From Stutzerimonas chloritidismutans AW-1 (GTDB taxonomy: Bacteria; Pseudomonadota; Gammaproteobacteria; Pseudomonadales; Pseudomonadaceae), in NCBI RefSeq assembly GCF_000495915.1, contig NZ_AOFQ01000005.1, positions 1-64,000 of the forward strand: a stretch of DNA of 64,000 bases. Direction: 5' to 3'. The number at the start of each line of letters is the position of its first letter. Within the stretch, counting starts at the first letter, position 1. A program made the translations under genes and the position numbers. The notes beneath the pieces were generated by a model. That model had not been told where the DNA came from and ran no database searches. It was given only the letters and a program-made list of their open reading frames with translations. Below are positions 47,654 to 56,509 of this stretch, piece by piece.

Positions 47654-48163
47654 TCAGTCGCTAGCCCACAACCGCTCGTCATCCTGGGTCGCCGCCCAGA
47701 AGTCATCGAACAGCGCCAGCTTCGCCTCGTCCTTGGAGGCATAGGTCTTTGCACTGAAACGGCTGTCGATCCGATATCCCCATCGCTTTGTCTTCGTCGG
47801 ATGCACGCCGAGGTTATGGCCGTCGACATTCAGAAAGCTGTTGCCCTTGGCGGAGACCCGCCACTTGCGCTGTAGCCATCGAGTGCGTCGGACGGCGCGG
47901 TTGCGCAGCTTGGCCTCACGCCGCTTCGGCCCCTCGTAGTCGCCGCTCATCTTCTCGGCGCAGACGCACCCGACTTCGAAATTCTCGTCCAGATCCGGGT
48001 GCTCCATGATGTGGACGTAGCGGATCTTCTCGTTGCCGGACATCTGGCAGGTCGCGTAATCGGTTTCGTCTGCCGGCTCGCCGTCGGCCCGCAGATCGAC
48101 GACATCCACGCAGTGCCATCCCTTGTGGGGCACGCCCGGCTGGTCCCATCGATTTCCATTCAC
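47654..48163 (-). CDS. Uncharacterised Cys-containing protein downstream of jetD
   Basis: A 169-residue protein with WHCVDVVDLRADGEP, ATCQMSGNEKIRYVHIMEHP and FEVGCVCAEKMSGDYEGP, so four or five Cys/His positions that could bind zinc, followed by a basic region (RRTRWLQRKWRVSAKG) suited to nucleic acid. It starts 22 bp after the jetD stop on the same strand, so it is probably co-transcribed with Wadjet. I recall similar stand-alone proteins of unknown function. No established Wadjet role. Confidence 0.65.
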   Translation of the reverse strand: MNGNRWDQPGVPHKGWHCVDVVDLRADGEPADETDYATCQMSGNEKIRYVHIMEHPDLDENFEVGCVCAEKMSGDYEGPKRREAKLRNRAVRRTRWLQRKWRVSAKGNSFLNVDGHNLGVHPTKTKRWGYRIDSRFSAKTYASKDEAKLALFDDFWAATQDDERLWASD

Positions 48164-48184
48164 GACTGACCTCCCGATCCAGGG

Positions 48185-49348
48185 TCATCGAATACTTGCC
48201 TGTATGGCATTCCACGCCACATCCCAGCGTATCCGCTCCTGTTCGAGGCGGACTTGTTGACCCCAGGCATTTCCCTTGATCGACTGATAGAGCTTTTGTT
48301 CGGTACTTTTGAGTAGTGGGAGTTCTGTGGAAGAGTGCTGGTCTTTCTCTTCGACCCATAAATCACGATGACTCATCAGCGTTGACTCATCCATAAGCAC
48401 AGTCTTCAGGCTAGGGATGTATGTTCTGGCTCGATTAAGAATGGAAAAGCCATGCGTATCAATGTCACCCCAGTAGATACATTGCGCCTGTTGTAGCCAT
48501 GGAAGCTGTCCCAAAACGTCAACCGCGTAACCCAATCGCATGATCACAACCGCCCCTGGCAGGTCATCAAAGGCAAGTCCGGTTTGAAGGTTCTCAACAA
48601 CGAAGACATTCTTTGGTCGTATGCCAATGCTTGCCACCTCCTCACAAGGAGCAGAGATATCGCCAAGACCGCCCAAACGGGCTCTCAGCTCTGGGTCTAG
48701 AACGCGCATGCGCATTAACTGCGGCTGTGCCCTCAAACCGCAGCGTCTAAAAAAGTCGCGCTCTCCTGTCGGGTCACCCTGGAGCGTCGCAACCAAGTCA
48801 GAGATGAGGCCCTTTCTAGAATCCAGCCACTTGCTGTCGGCCCCGGCAACCGGAATTTGTCGTGGGTAGAGATTCGATTTCGGATTGAGACTGATCCAAT
48901 CCAGCATCTCTGCCAGCCGACTAAAATCGGCATCGCCGTAGTCAGCGAGGACATCAAAATATCTCGGCAACTGCTGCGCCAGTACCGGCCAGCGAGCAGT
49001 GAGCGTCTGATAGCGAGACTGGGCACGCACCCACCGTGCGGATTCCCCAATCCACAGGGCAACATCTTCAGGGCCTCGTAACGCCAGTTTCTCAGGCAGT
49101 CGCTGGACGCCAAGCGCTTTCCACCGGCGCTCACACCAGGACAGGGTGCCGACTCCTTGCCAGCCTTGCCATGCACTCACCCAAGCGCGAACGCCGTCGA
49201 CTTGCCTTAGCGCAGCCTGTTCCGTCGGTATGCCGAGCGGAACTTCCAGCGGCCATTGGCTCTCGCCAGCATCACCGATCAACCACTCGCGGTGTTTGCT
49301 CTGAAAGCGACGGGCAAGAAACTGCCAAACATCTTCAGGAAGCTTCAA
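48185..49348 (-). CDS. jetD: Wadjet protein JetD (DUF3322/DUF2220, TOPRIM-like nuclease subunit)
   Basis: A 387-residue protein. The N-terminal DUF3322 part (about 1-190) is followed by the DUF2220 TOPRIM-like domain with CIYWGDIDTHGFSILN near 290 and the acidic MDESTLMSHRDLW. In Wadjet, JetD cuts the DNA extruded by the JetABC complex, which removes small circular plasmids. It overlaps jetC by 14 bases. Domain order and length match the family. Confidence 0.92.
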   Translation of the reverse strand: MKLPEDVWQFLARRFQSKHREWLIGDAGESQWPLEVPLGIPTEQAALRQVDGVRAWVSAWQGWQGVGTLSWCERRWKALGVQRLPEKLALRGPEDVALWIGESARWVRAQSRYQTLTARWPVLAQQLPRYFDVLADYGDADFSRLAEMLDWISLNPKSNLYPRQIPVAGADSKWLDSRKGLISDLVATLQGDPTGERDFFRRCGLRAQPQLMRMRVLDPELRARLGGLGDISAPCEEVASIGIRPKNVFVVENLQTGLAFDDLPGAVVIMRLGYAVDVLGQLPWLQQAQCIYWGDIDTHGFSILNRARTYIPSLKTVLMDESTLMSHRDLWVEEKDQHSSTELPLLKSTEQKLYQSIKGNAWGQQVRLEQERIRWDVAWNAIQASIR

Positions 49349-52300
49349 CGCTAGCCTCCTCTCGAGCGTGCTCCGGCAGCTTCAACCGCTGGCGGTCACC
49401 GTCGTACTCGATCAACAGGACGCCTGACACCCGCCGGTCGCTGATATCTACGAAGCAGGCGCCACCGATGAATGGTTCGAGGGTCATGACGGACTTCAGC
49501 GGCGTAGCGACCACCATTTGAAATCCGAAATTGGTAAAGATGTTCATCGCCAAAGCGGTGAACTCGTTGTCGGCCTTGTCGAAGGCTTCATCAAGCACGA
49601 CGGGCGCATACATCGGCACGCCGTGGTCGTTCCCTCCCAGCTGATACCGCAGGGCTGCGGCCAAGCACGTGGTGGCCAGCTTCTGCCGTTGACCGCCTGA
49701 TTTGCCAGCACCGCTGCGGTAAATTTCGACCTCCACGCCGCTTTCATCAATCTCCCGTCCGATAAACTCAACATGCTGTCGAACGTCGAGCACAGTCTCG
49801 CGCCAGCGTTTCTGCTCGGGGTCCTGACTGGCGAGTCGATCAACAAGTCGCCGCAGGGCCAGGAACCGCGCCTCGGCAAACTCGCGATCCTCCGTCCACG
49901 CATGGCTAAGTGCCTGCTGGATCTCCTGCTTGAACTCCTTGACGTCGACAAGCTGCCGGTCACTGGCGTCGATGTGGAGATAGGTACGTTGATTGGCGCT
50001 TTGGTTGAACGGCACCTGGCCAAGACTGTCGTTGACCAGATCCATCCGCTCTAGGATGGCTTTGCGCGCATCGTTCAGGTAGGTGGACAGTGCCGCCAGA
50101 TTCTGGTGGCTTTGGTTCTGCAGCAGTTCGAAGAATCGCTGCTCATAGGCGGGCAGGCCATCCGTTTCCAGTCGAACCAACTTGGCGAAAAAGTCCGCTG
50201 CGCTGGCTAGGCTCGTGTCCATGTCCACAGCATCCATTGGCCACTGCCGTTTGAAATCGGCAAAGCGTGCTTCAATTTCCTTCTCGCAATCGCCGATCTC
50301 ATCTTTGATCTCACCGATTTCTGTGTTGAGCCCTCTCTCAACAGCGGTTGCTACCTTGTCGAGGCTTTCGAGCCTGATCGCGTCTGACTGCTTGGTGAAT
50401 CGTTCGTCGAGCCCCTTGATCTGGTGGGGAGTCAATGGAACTCTGGAAGCATCTTGAAGGAGCGATTCAAGCTTCTGCGTGCTGTCGTTGATCTGCTTGA
50501 GAACTGAGTCATGCGCGACCTTGGCTTCTCGGAGGTCCTTGTCTGCTTGATCAACCAAGTTCTTTTGCTTGTCGATCCGCTCACTGATTTGCAGTAGGGC
50601 TGTATTGCCCTCCCGCGCTTCGCGAATCTGTTGTTCGATGGTGGAAATGCGGTCAAGCAACGGTACTACATCAATTTCCTGCCACTGGAGATTCACCAAG
50701 GTTTGGCACTGAATCGCTCGGGTCGCACGATTCTTGTCTTGGTCGGCGAGGGTTTCGATTTCTCCCCCGAGGCGCGTAATCGTCGCAGCCAGCTCCTGGG
50801 CCTGTGCTTGAAAGAGCCCAAGCTTCTCGCGGTTATCGAACCCGAGCACCCAGTTTCGTCGGTCGCCGACACTTCTCCGGTCGTCTTTCTCGTGCCGGGT
50901 TTTGCTGTGCTTGACCTGGCCCTCACGGGTGATGGCTCGATCAGCGCTCCTGAACGACTGAATGGAGTCGACGCACGCGTAATCGAATCGTTGCCGTAGC
51001 TCGGCCTGCAGCCAATCGGCATACGTACCCTCCTTGACGTTCAGCTTCAGGACGAGCGAGTTAGCGCCGATGGGCTTCGCCTGCCAGGTCTCCGAGCGGC
51101 CAGTTCGGTAGTACACCAGACGCTGCCCAAGATGGGTGTTGTTGATGTAATTGGCCAGCGCCGAATACTGGCGTTCGTCCACCAAGAGTGAGAGCGCAAA
51201 TCCGTGCAGTACGCGCTCGATGGCACCTTGCCACTCGGCCTCGTCAGACTTCACCTCAATGAGTTCGCCGACGAAGGGCAGAGCCGATTCTGATATCCCA
51301 ATAGCTGCGGCGATGTCTCGGCGCATTTCGAGCATATCGGCAGGAATGCTCGATGGCTGGCGCTGGAGTGCCTGCACCTCCTTCACCGCTTGCGAAAATG
51401 CCGTCTCAGCGTCTTTCTTTTGACCTGCCAAGCGGAACTGTTCTTCGCGGTTCTCGTTGCTGCGCTGCTCCCAGTTTTCGACTTCCTGCCGCGCGTTTCC
51501 CAACAGTTCAGCGAAGGCCTGAGGCGAATCCGGGAGGCTCCAGCCAAGCTTCTTGCACGCATCTTCAGCCTGGCCGCGTTTGCGCAGGCGATCCGTGCGC
51601 TGGCCCTCCAGACCAGATTTCTCTGCTTCCCATTGCTCGATCTGATCACCGCCTGCTTCACGGTGCTGTCGCTCCAGATTGCGCAAGGTTGTGGTGTGGT
51701 TATCCAGGATGCTCTGACGTCGACTTACTTCACCTTCCGAGCCGCTGGCTTGCACCTCCAGGGACTCGACATGCTGCTTGAGGAGTTCAATGCGGCGGGT
51801 TTCGCGGTAGCCATCAACGCCCAGCCGAAGCTCATCCAGCCCATTGCGTTGCAGCATCAACGAATCTCTGCGCTGATACTGCTCCCGCGCTGGCGCGAGC
51901 GTTTGAACCTGCTCGCGAGCTGTCACTACCGCCTGGTGGGCAGCATTGAGTTCACCAAATTCGCTGACCAAGCGATCCGCCACCTCGAAGGTCTCGGGCT
52001 TGTCGAGCATGAAGTCGCGCAGGAAGGTATTGAGGTCGCCGAGATTCTTGGCCGACTGGGTTTTGTGCAGCAAACGCAACGCCATTTCGCTCTCGATACC
52101 GAGCAGGCGGCAGAATCGTTCGCAATAGGGACGAAACTCGTCGCGAGCGAACGCCTCGGGGAAAGACTGCTTGAGCTTTCGGATGTCGAAGTTGGATTGA
52201 CCGAAGTCCTCCAGCTCGCGCAGGTCAAAGGCCCGCTCCAGGACAAGGTAGTGGCGTTTGACGTCGGTGCTTCCATTCGCATTGCCGCGAAGCCAGAACA

Positions 52301-52709
52301 CCTGAACCAGCACCACAGACTGGCCCAATGCGTTCTGGTAGGTCAGTGCCAGGGCAGACCACGTTGTCCCCGAGCGCAAGTAGCGGGTGGCGATCTCACC
52401 CGACTCTCCATCCTTCTGTTCGGCCCATGCCCCACGTACGTAGGTGACGAGGTTTCGGTCACGGCCACTGCGGTCAGCCTCCCGCGCGGCAGCGTTGAAG
52501 TCAATCCAGCGAGGTGGCACCAGCAACGCCGAAAAAGCGTCGAGAAGCGTCGATTTCCCAGCCCCTGATCGACCGACAAACAGAAAGCCTCGTTCGCTGA
52601 TCGGTATGTCATGCAGGTCAGAAAAAGTGCCCCAGTTGTAAACCTGCAGGCGAGTCATCCGGAATTGCTCCCGGGCGAACAAGGACGCGGTTTGGGGTTC
52701 CGAGATCAT
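49335..52709 (-). CDS. jetC: Wadjet protein JetC (SMC/MukB-like ATPase)
   Basis: A 1124-residue SMC-like motor. Walker A is GRSGAGKS at 46-53. Long coiled coils fill about 260-460 and 640-880. The C-terminal head has the ABC signature KSGGQRQKLATT near 1010 and Walker B VVLDEAFDKADN near 1045. SMC-like motors of Wadjet extrude plasmid DNA loops. Coupled by overlap to jetB (four bases) and jetD. Confidence 0.95.
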   Translation of the reverse strand: MISEPQTASLFAREQFRMTRLQVYNWGTFSDLHDIPISERGFLFVGRSGAGKSTLLDAFSALLVPPRWIDFNAAAREADRSGRDRNLVTYVRGAWAEQKDGESGEIATRYLRSGTTWSALALTYQNALGQSVVLVQVFWLRGNANGSTDVKRHYLVLERAFDLRELEDFGQSNFDIRKLKQSFPEAFARDEFRPYCERFCRLLGIESEMALRLLHKTQSAKNLGDLNTFLRDFMLDKPETFEVADRLVSEFGELNAAHQAVVTAREQVQTLAPAREQYQRRDSLMLQRNGLDELRLGVDGYRETRRIELLKQHVESLEVQASGSEGEVSRRQSILDNHTTTLRNLERQHREAGGDQIEQWEAEKSGLEGQRTDRLRKRGQAEDACKKLGWSLPDSPQAFAELLGNARQEVENWEQRSNENREEQFRLAGQKKDAETAFSQAVKEVQALQRQPSSIPADMLEMRRDIAAAIGISESALPFVGELIEVKSDEAEWQGAIERVLHGFALSLLVDERQYSALANYINNTHLGQRLVYYRTGRSETWQAKPIGANSLVLKLNVKEGTYADWLQAELRQRFDYACVDSIQSFRSADRAITREGQVKHSKTRHEKDDRRSVGDRRNWVLGFDNREKLGLFQAQAQELAATITRLGGEIETLADQDKNRATRAIQCQTLVNLQWQEIDVVPLLDRISTIEQQIREAREGNTALLQISERIDKQKNLVDQADKDLREAKVAHDSVLKQINDSTQKLESLLQDASRVPLTPHQIKGLDERFTKQSDAIRLESLDKVATAVERGLNTEIGEIKDEIGDCEKEIEARFADFKRQWPMDAVDMDTSLASAADFFAKLVRLETDGLPAYEQRFFELLQNQSHQNLAALSTYLNDARKAILERMDLVNDSLGQVPFNQSANQRTYLHIDASDRQLVDVKEFKQEIQQALSHAWTEDREFAEARFLALRRLVDRLASQDPEQKRWRETVLDVRQHVEFIGREIDESGVEVEIYRSGAGKSGGQRQKLATTCLAAALRYQLGGNDHGVPMYAPVVLDEAFDKADNEFTALAMNIFTNFGFQMVVATPLKSVMTLEPFIGGACFVDISDRRVSGVLLIEYDGDRQRLKLPEHAREEASVEAS

Positions 52710-53413
52710 TGGTCGGCCTCCTCATCGGACTCAGTCTGAGCCAGTTGCGCTGGCGTCTCACCGGCGGCCATGCGCTGATACAAGTGGGTCAGGGCTTGTA
52801 TTTCTTCTGCAGAGAAGAGGAGCTTCAGCGTTGGCGAAATCTCGAAACGATCTTCACTCGAGCGAATTTTCTGGAGGATGCTGTGCTTCTTGATCTTCTC
52901 GATGGATGCATGAACACGTTTCACGAACCCTGCGCGGTCGGTGTTGGAGGCACGCTCATAGAGGGTAAGAAACTCCATGATCTCGTCAGTCGACACCACG
53001 GCACGATCGCCCTGCGAGTCCGCTTGGGTCAATCGCTGGCGAAGGTGAAGCAGCAGAATGGAGTCAATGAAGGTCAGCTGCGCGCGACGCAGCAGGAGTG
53101 GCACTTCAAGGTCGCCGGTATCAGCCTGACGGGTGAAGGCAACTTGTACGTCCCGGTCGATGACCAGTTCGAGAAACAGTTCGGCAAGGCGCCGACGTAT
53201 CACCGCTTCGTCTCGCACCAATATCGGCCAGAGCTTTGGATGTCGACGTCCGTCGAGCGAAGGTCCCGCAAGTAGCTGCACCAGGGCGCGCCGGGTATCC
53301 AGCGCCAACTCGCCGCTGTCACCCATGAAAAGGGTGTTAGCAGATGCCTGCGAAGCATCTGGCGCTTGTGCTTCGGCTGGCATTGCCGCTTCGTCGTTCT
53401 CAGACCAGTTCAT
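52706..53413 (-). CDS. jetB: Wadjet protein JetB (DUF4194, MukE-like)
   Basis: A 235-residue protein of the DUF4194 type with AVIRRRLAELFLELVIDRDVQ and RIRSSEDRFEISPTLKLLFSAEEIQAL regions (winged-helix kite-like). An acidic, disordered N-terminus of about 30 residues and an acidic tail frame it. It is the MukE-like subunit bridging JetA and JetC. Overlaps jetA by 14 and jetC by four bases. Confidence 0.9.
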   Translation of the reverse strand: MNWSENDEAAMPAEAQAPDASQASANTLFMGDSGELALDTRRALVQLLAGPSLDGRRHPKLWPILVRDEAVIRRRLAELFLELVIDRDVQVAFTRQADTGDLEVPLLLRRAQLTFIDSILLLHLRQRLTQADSQGDRAVVSTDEIMEFLTLYERASNTDRAGFVKRVHASIEKIKKHSILQKIRSSEDRFEISPTLKLLFSAEEIQALTHLYQRMAAGETPAQLAQTESDEEADQ

Positions 53414-54860
53414 TGGCCCGCTCCCTCAAAAAGAAGATCTTTGGAATTCGGGCGCTACGACGCTCGTCGTCGCCTCCAACCCAGCCTACGGTTTCGCTAT
53501 GGTCGGCTTTGAAACCATGCCGACTGCCCAATGCAAGCAGGCCGACGACGCTGCCCAAACCCTGTGCAGCGGGGAACTGCTCCAGCACGTCAGCGATGGA
53601 TGCCTGGGACCGTTGCTCCAGGACCGCCAGCACGTTGGCCTTCAATGTTCGGAAGTCGATCTCGGACTGGGCGACCAGTTCGCTGACGGACTCCAGGTCG
53701 ATTGGCGGGGCATCCCCTTCCGCCATTTGGCCGGGCAAAGCTTGTAGGGAGGGGTCGTACAGCACCCATTGAGACAAGGAGCGCAAACGGCTGCTCGTGA
53801 GCTCAAGCGTGTACTGGAGGGTTTCTGTGGCCCTGACTTCGTCCTTCAGGGCGAGTGCTGCTCGCTGAGCGTCTTTCAGAAGGTGATTGAGTCGGCGTTG
53901 CTCGAGGTATTCACGACTCTGGACGAAGTGCTTCAGGCTGCGCGCGAAGGTCTGGAGCACCTCGTGAACCATGCCGCCCTGCTCGAGAAGGGTCCGCGTC
54001 AGCCGAAGAAGGAATCGTCGCTCCTTGGCTTCGAGCTGCCCCACGAACTCCCGCGACATGACGCTATCAAGGGCCTGATCAAGCGTAGCGGCCTGTTCTG
54101 GGTCCGTAAGCAATCGCCAGAAAGCGGAGAAAGTCCTTCCGGCGTCGCTCTCTGAAATCAGGTCGATTCCGGCGAACAGTGAATCCAGCACATCCCCCCG
54201 ATTGCCATCGTTGTCCATGATGCGTTCACGGAGATCTCGATTGAGCTGGTCGAACTGATCGCGGACGCGTCGGAAATCACCTGCAAGATCATCAGCCAAC
54301 GTGATGATCTCCCGCGTGCGCTCCAGCGCCGTTGCGTGGGGCAGCACGCGCATCTGCCCCTTCTGGATGGCGTCTATCTCCTTATCGATGCGGGCTTGCT
54401 CGGCCATGAGCCGGTCTATGCGACGGAATTTGTCGGTGTCGGTGTCCTCGGCAAGCCGGGCTAGTGCCTCGATAACAAGCGTCAGGCGGCTTTCGGTTGC
54501 GGCTGAGTGCGGCTGCTCCAGGCCAGAGACAAATCGAATGGCTTCGACGGCGGCCGTGGAGAGTTCATATTCCTCCTCTGAAGCCCCAGCCGGGAAGCGT
54601 CGCTCCAGGTACCCATCGGCAAGCCAGCTGGCGACGTACGCTTGTGCCGTTTGGGGGAAGTCTTCGCCTTGGGCGCGTAGCTCTTCCAGATCTCTTGCGA
54701 TTCGTTCGTGAAAAATGGAGGCAGGAAGACTTCGCTCACTCTCGTAAAGATGGGCCTGAAGCAGGCCAATGACGGTAGGTCCAGTGTTCGAGGCAAGCAG
54801 GCGCCACAGCGGCTGCGCCCGCATGCGCCGGTACGTCGCGATGGCTTTGTCTGCTTTCAC
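53400..54860 (-). CDS. jetA: Wadjet protein JetA (DUF3375, MukF-like kleisin)
   Basis: A 486-residue DUF3375 protein. I start it at the GTG (54860): GGAG lies upstream, and the first conserved part AQPLWRLLASNTGPTVIGLL comes soon after. An ATG at 54920 would add 20 residues with no ribosome-binding site. Signature regions ASIFHERIARDLEEL and RLMAEQARIDKEIDAIQKG (coiled coil) fit the kleisin-like subunit. First gene of jetABCD; its promoter faces the BREX regulator. Confidence 0.92.
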   Translation of the reverse strand: MKADKAIATYRRMRAQPLWRLLASNTGPTVIGLLQAHLYESERSLPASIFHERIARDLEELRAQGEDFPQTAQAYVASWLADGYLERRFPAGASEEEYELSTAAVEAIRFVSGLEQPHSAATESRLTLVIEALARLAEDTDTDKFRRIDRLMAEQARIDKEIDAIQKGQMRVLPHATALERTREIITLADDLAGDFRRVRDQFDQLNRDLRERIMDNDGNRGDVLDSLFAGIDLISESDAGRTFSAFWRLLTDPEQAATLDQALDSVMSREFVGQLEAKERRFLLRLTRTLLEQGGMVHEVLQTFARSLKHFVQSREYLEQRRLNHLLKDAQRAALALKDEVRATETLQYTLELTSSRLRSLSQWVLYDPSLQALPGQMAEGDAPPIDLESVSELVAQSEIDFRTLKANVLAVLEQRSQASIADVLEQFPAAQGLGSVVGLLALGSRHGFKADHSETVGWVGGDDERRSARIPKIFFLRERANELV

Positions 54861-54891
54861 TCCTGTGCTCCAAGTGCGCGTCTCGCCCGCC

Positions 54892-54906
54892 TTGTGGTTA
54901 TCACAA
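54892..54906. promoter_or_regulatory. Palindrome TTGTG-GTTAT-CACAA in the jetA leader
   Basis: A perfect 5-bp inverted repeat in the DNA between the jet promoter and the jetA GTG start, about 110 bp from brxR. It is a candidate operator for the WYL regulator or another DNA-binding protein; no second copy was noticed nearby. Confidence 0.4.
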
Positions 54907-54937
54907 CACGACGCATACACGCATCAAAAACAACTGA

Positions 54938-54974
54938 TAGACAGATTCTAGAGCAGACAATATACTTTCCGCAA
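54938..54974. promoter_or_regulatory. Overlapping opposed promoters for Wadjet and BREX
   Basis: Rightward: TAGACA (54938-54943), a 17-base spacer, TATACT (54961-54966), about 50 bp before brxR. Leftward: TTGCGG (54974-54969), an 18-base spacer, TAGAAT (54950-54945), upstream of jetA. The hexamers interleave, so polymerases could not occupy both at once. Calls rest on consensus matching by eye. Confidence 0.5.
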
Positions 54975-55016
54975 TAACCCACACAAGCATTCGCTAACCC
55001 GAACGAGCTAGCCAGG

Positions 55017-55946
55017 ATGTCGAACGAACAGCTTGCAGATCTAACCCAGCCACAACGCGACCGGCTCGCGTTCGTGGAGTTGCGCGTGCGCTTCATCGGG
55101 GAGATACGCCGTCAGGACTTGGTCACTCGGTTTGGCATCCAGTCCGCCGCCGCATCCAGGGATCTGGCGCTGTACAAAAAATTGGCCCCGGGCAACATCG
55201 ACTACGACTCCAAGGGCAAGTCCTACGTCCTGGGGCCGGACCTCCGGCCCGTCTTCGACTTCCCCCCTGAGCGGGTGTTGTCGTGGCTGACCCAGGGCTT
55301 TGGCGACGGCGAGCCGATGCGGCTCAAGGCCCCGTTGGCCAATGCCGTGCTGGCCAGCGAGAGCCCATCCCGGCTCACGCACCCGGATCTGGATGTGCTG
55401 GCGAGCGTGACCCGTGCGATTCACCAGGAGTGTCCGCTCGGCATCGAGTACCACTCCATCTCCAGTGGCCGCACCGAGCGGGAGATCGTCCCGTTCGCGC
55501 TGATCGACAACGGTCGGCGCTGGCACGTCCGCGCCTTCGACCGAAAGTCGCAGGAGTTCCGGGATTTCGTCATCACCCGGATCAAGCGCCCGGCGGTGCT
55601 CAAGGGGCAGCCCGTGGCGCCCCACGAGATGAGCGATCAGGACATTCAGTGGACACGGATCGTCGAGCTGGAACTGGTGCCGCACCCGGATCAACCCCGG
55701 CCAGAGATCACCGAGATGGACTACAGCATGCAAGGCGGCGTGCTGCGGATGAAGCTGCGGGCAGCCACTGCCGGTTACATCCTGCGCAAATGGAGCGTCG
55801 ACTGCTCCCCTGACCACAGCCTGCGCGGGCATGAGTACAGACTTTGGCTTAAGGATCACTTGGCTTTGTATGGCGTTAAGAACGCCGTGCTGGCGCCGGG
55901 GTATGCGCCCTTGGATGCGGCTCGCTCGGGGGCGGAATGTGACTGA
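55017..55946 (+). CDS. brxR: WYL-domain regulator of the BREX locus (BrxR-like)
   Basis: A 309-residue transcription factor. An N-terminal winged helix (FIGEIRRQDLVTRFGIQSAAASRDL) is followed by a WYL domain (about 125-215) with PFALIDNGRRWHVRAFD and a C-terminal WCX-like extension. BrxR proteins of this size head several BREX loci and repress them; WYL domains may sense nucleic acid or nucleotides. Being at the divergent junction it could regulate Wadjet as well. That wider role is inferred. Confidence 0.85.
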   Translation: MSNEQLADLTQPQRDRLAFVELRVRFIGEIRRQDLVTRFGIQSAAASRDLALYKKLAPGNIDYDSKGKSYVLGPDLRPVFDFPPERVLSWLTQGFGDGEPMRLKAPLANAVLASESPSRLTHPDLDVLASVTRAIHQECPLGIEYHSISSGRTEREIVPFALIDNGRRWHVRAFDRKSQEFRDFVITRIKRPAVLKGQPVAPHEMSDQDIQWTRIVELELVPHPDQPRPEITEMDYSMQGGVLRMKLRAATAGYILRKWSVDCSPDHSLRGHEYRLWLKDHLALYGVKNAVLAPGYAPLDAARSGAECD

Positions 55947-55993
55947 GCAATGAATACCACTGCCTGCGCCGGTCGCGTTGGTAGAACAAACGA

Positions 55994-56509
55994 ATGACGA
56001 GAGTTGAGATGAAAGAATCCTACCTACCCACGTTGCTGCAAATGAGGATGCTTGTCGGCTTCCTCGGAGAGCGTGCTCAGTGCGCCTGGTGGCCAACGGC
56101 TTTCTATGAGGCATCAAGCCGGCTCTTCCTAGAGCCGGTCTTCTCGAAAACATCTCGCCTTGCTCAGTATCACGGTGTGCTGGAAGCAGCCAGACGATTG
56201 CACGACGAGCATTTGAGCGTGGGTAGCTACCACTTGTTCCGTCTGCCTGAAGAAGTCGAACAAGACCTGCATGCGATCGTGCAAAGCAGCGCGGGGGAAG
56301 AACTCGCCAGCCAGGCACCGCCGAGTAAAGAGGCTGCGCTGGATGCGTTGAAGCGCTTGGCATCGACGAGCGGCACGTCCAGCGTGGGCCCAACGGCGGT
56401 CGGAAGCATCAAGGATATTGATTCCACCGACACCCTGAAGGCCATCGCGGCGGCTTATCTATCGGCGTTCACGCAGAACACCAAAGCTTATCCGTATCTG
56501 GTGGGGTGA
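55994..56509 (+). CDS. brxE: BrxE-like BREX protein
   Basis: A 171-residue protein with LRMLVGFLGERAQCAWWPTAFYE and RRLHDEHLSVGSYHLFRLPEE, which match my memory of BrxE family proteins (Leu-rich start, WW, HxFRLPEE). Position directly before brxA agrees. The start may be 55994 or 56009. Known function: none beyond association with some BREX subtypes. It overlaps brxA by four bases (GTGA). Confidence 0.75.
   Translation: MTRVEMKESYLPTLLQMRMLVGFLGERAQCAWWPTAFYEASSRLFLEPVFSKTSRLAQYHGVLEAARRLHDEHLSVGSYHLFRLPEEVEQDLHAIVQSSAGEELASQAPPSKEAALDALKRLASTSGTSSVGPTAVGSIKDIDSTDTLKAIAAAYLSAFTQNTKAYPYLVG

Noticed and set aside
54861-54920. ATG at 54920 as the jetA start
   Set aside because: No ribosome-binding site and 20 extra residues without resemblance to DUF3375 N-termini; the GTG at 54860 has a GGAG upstream.
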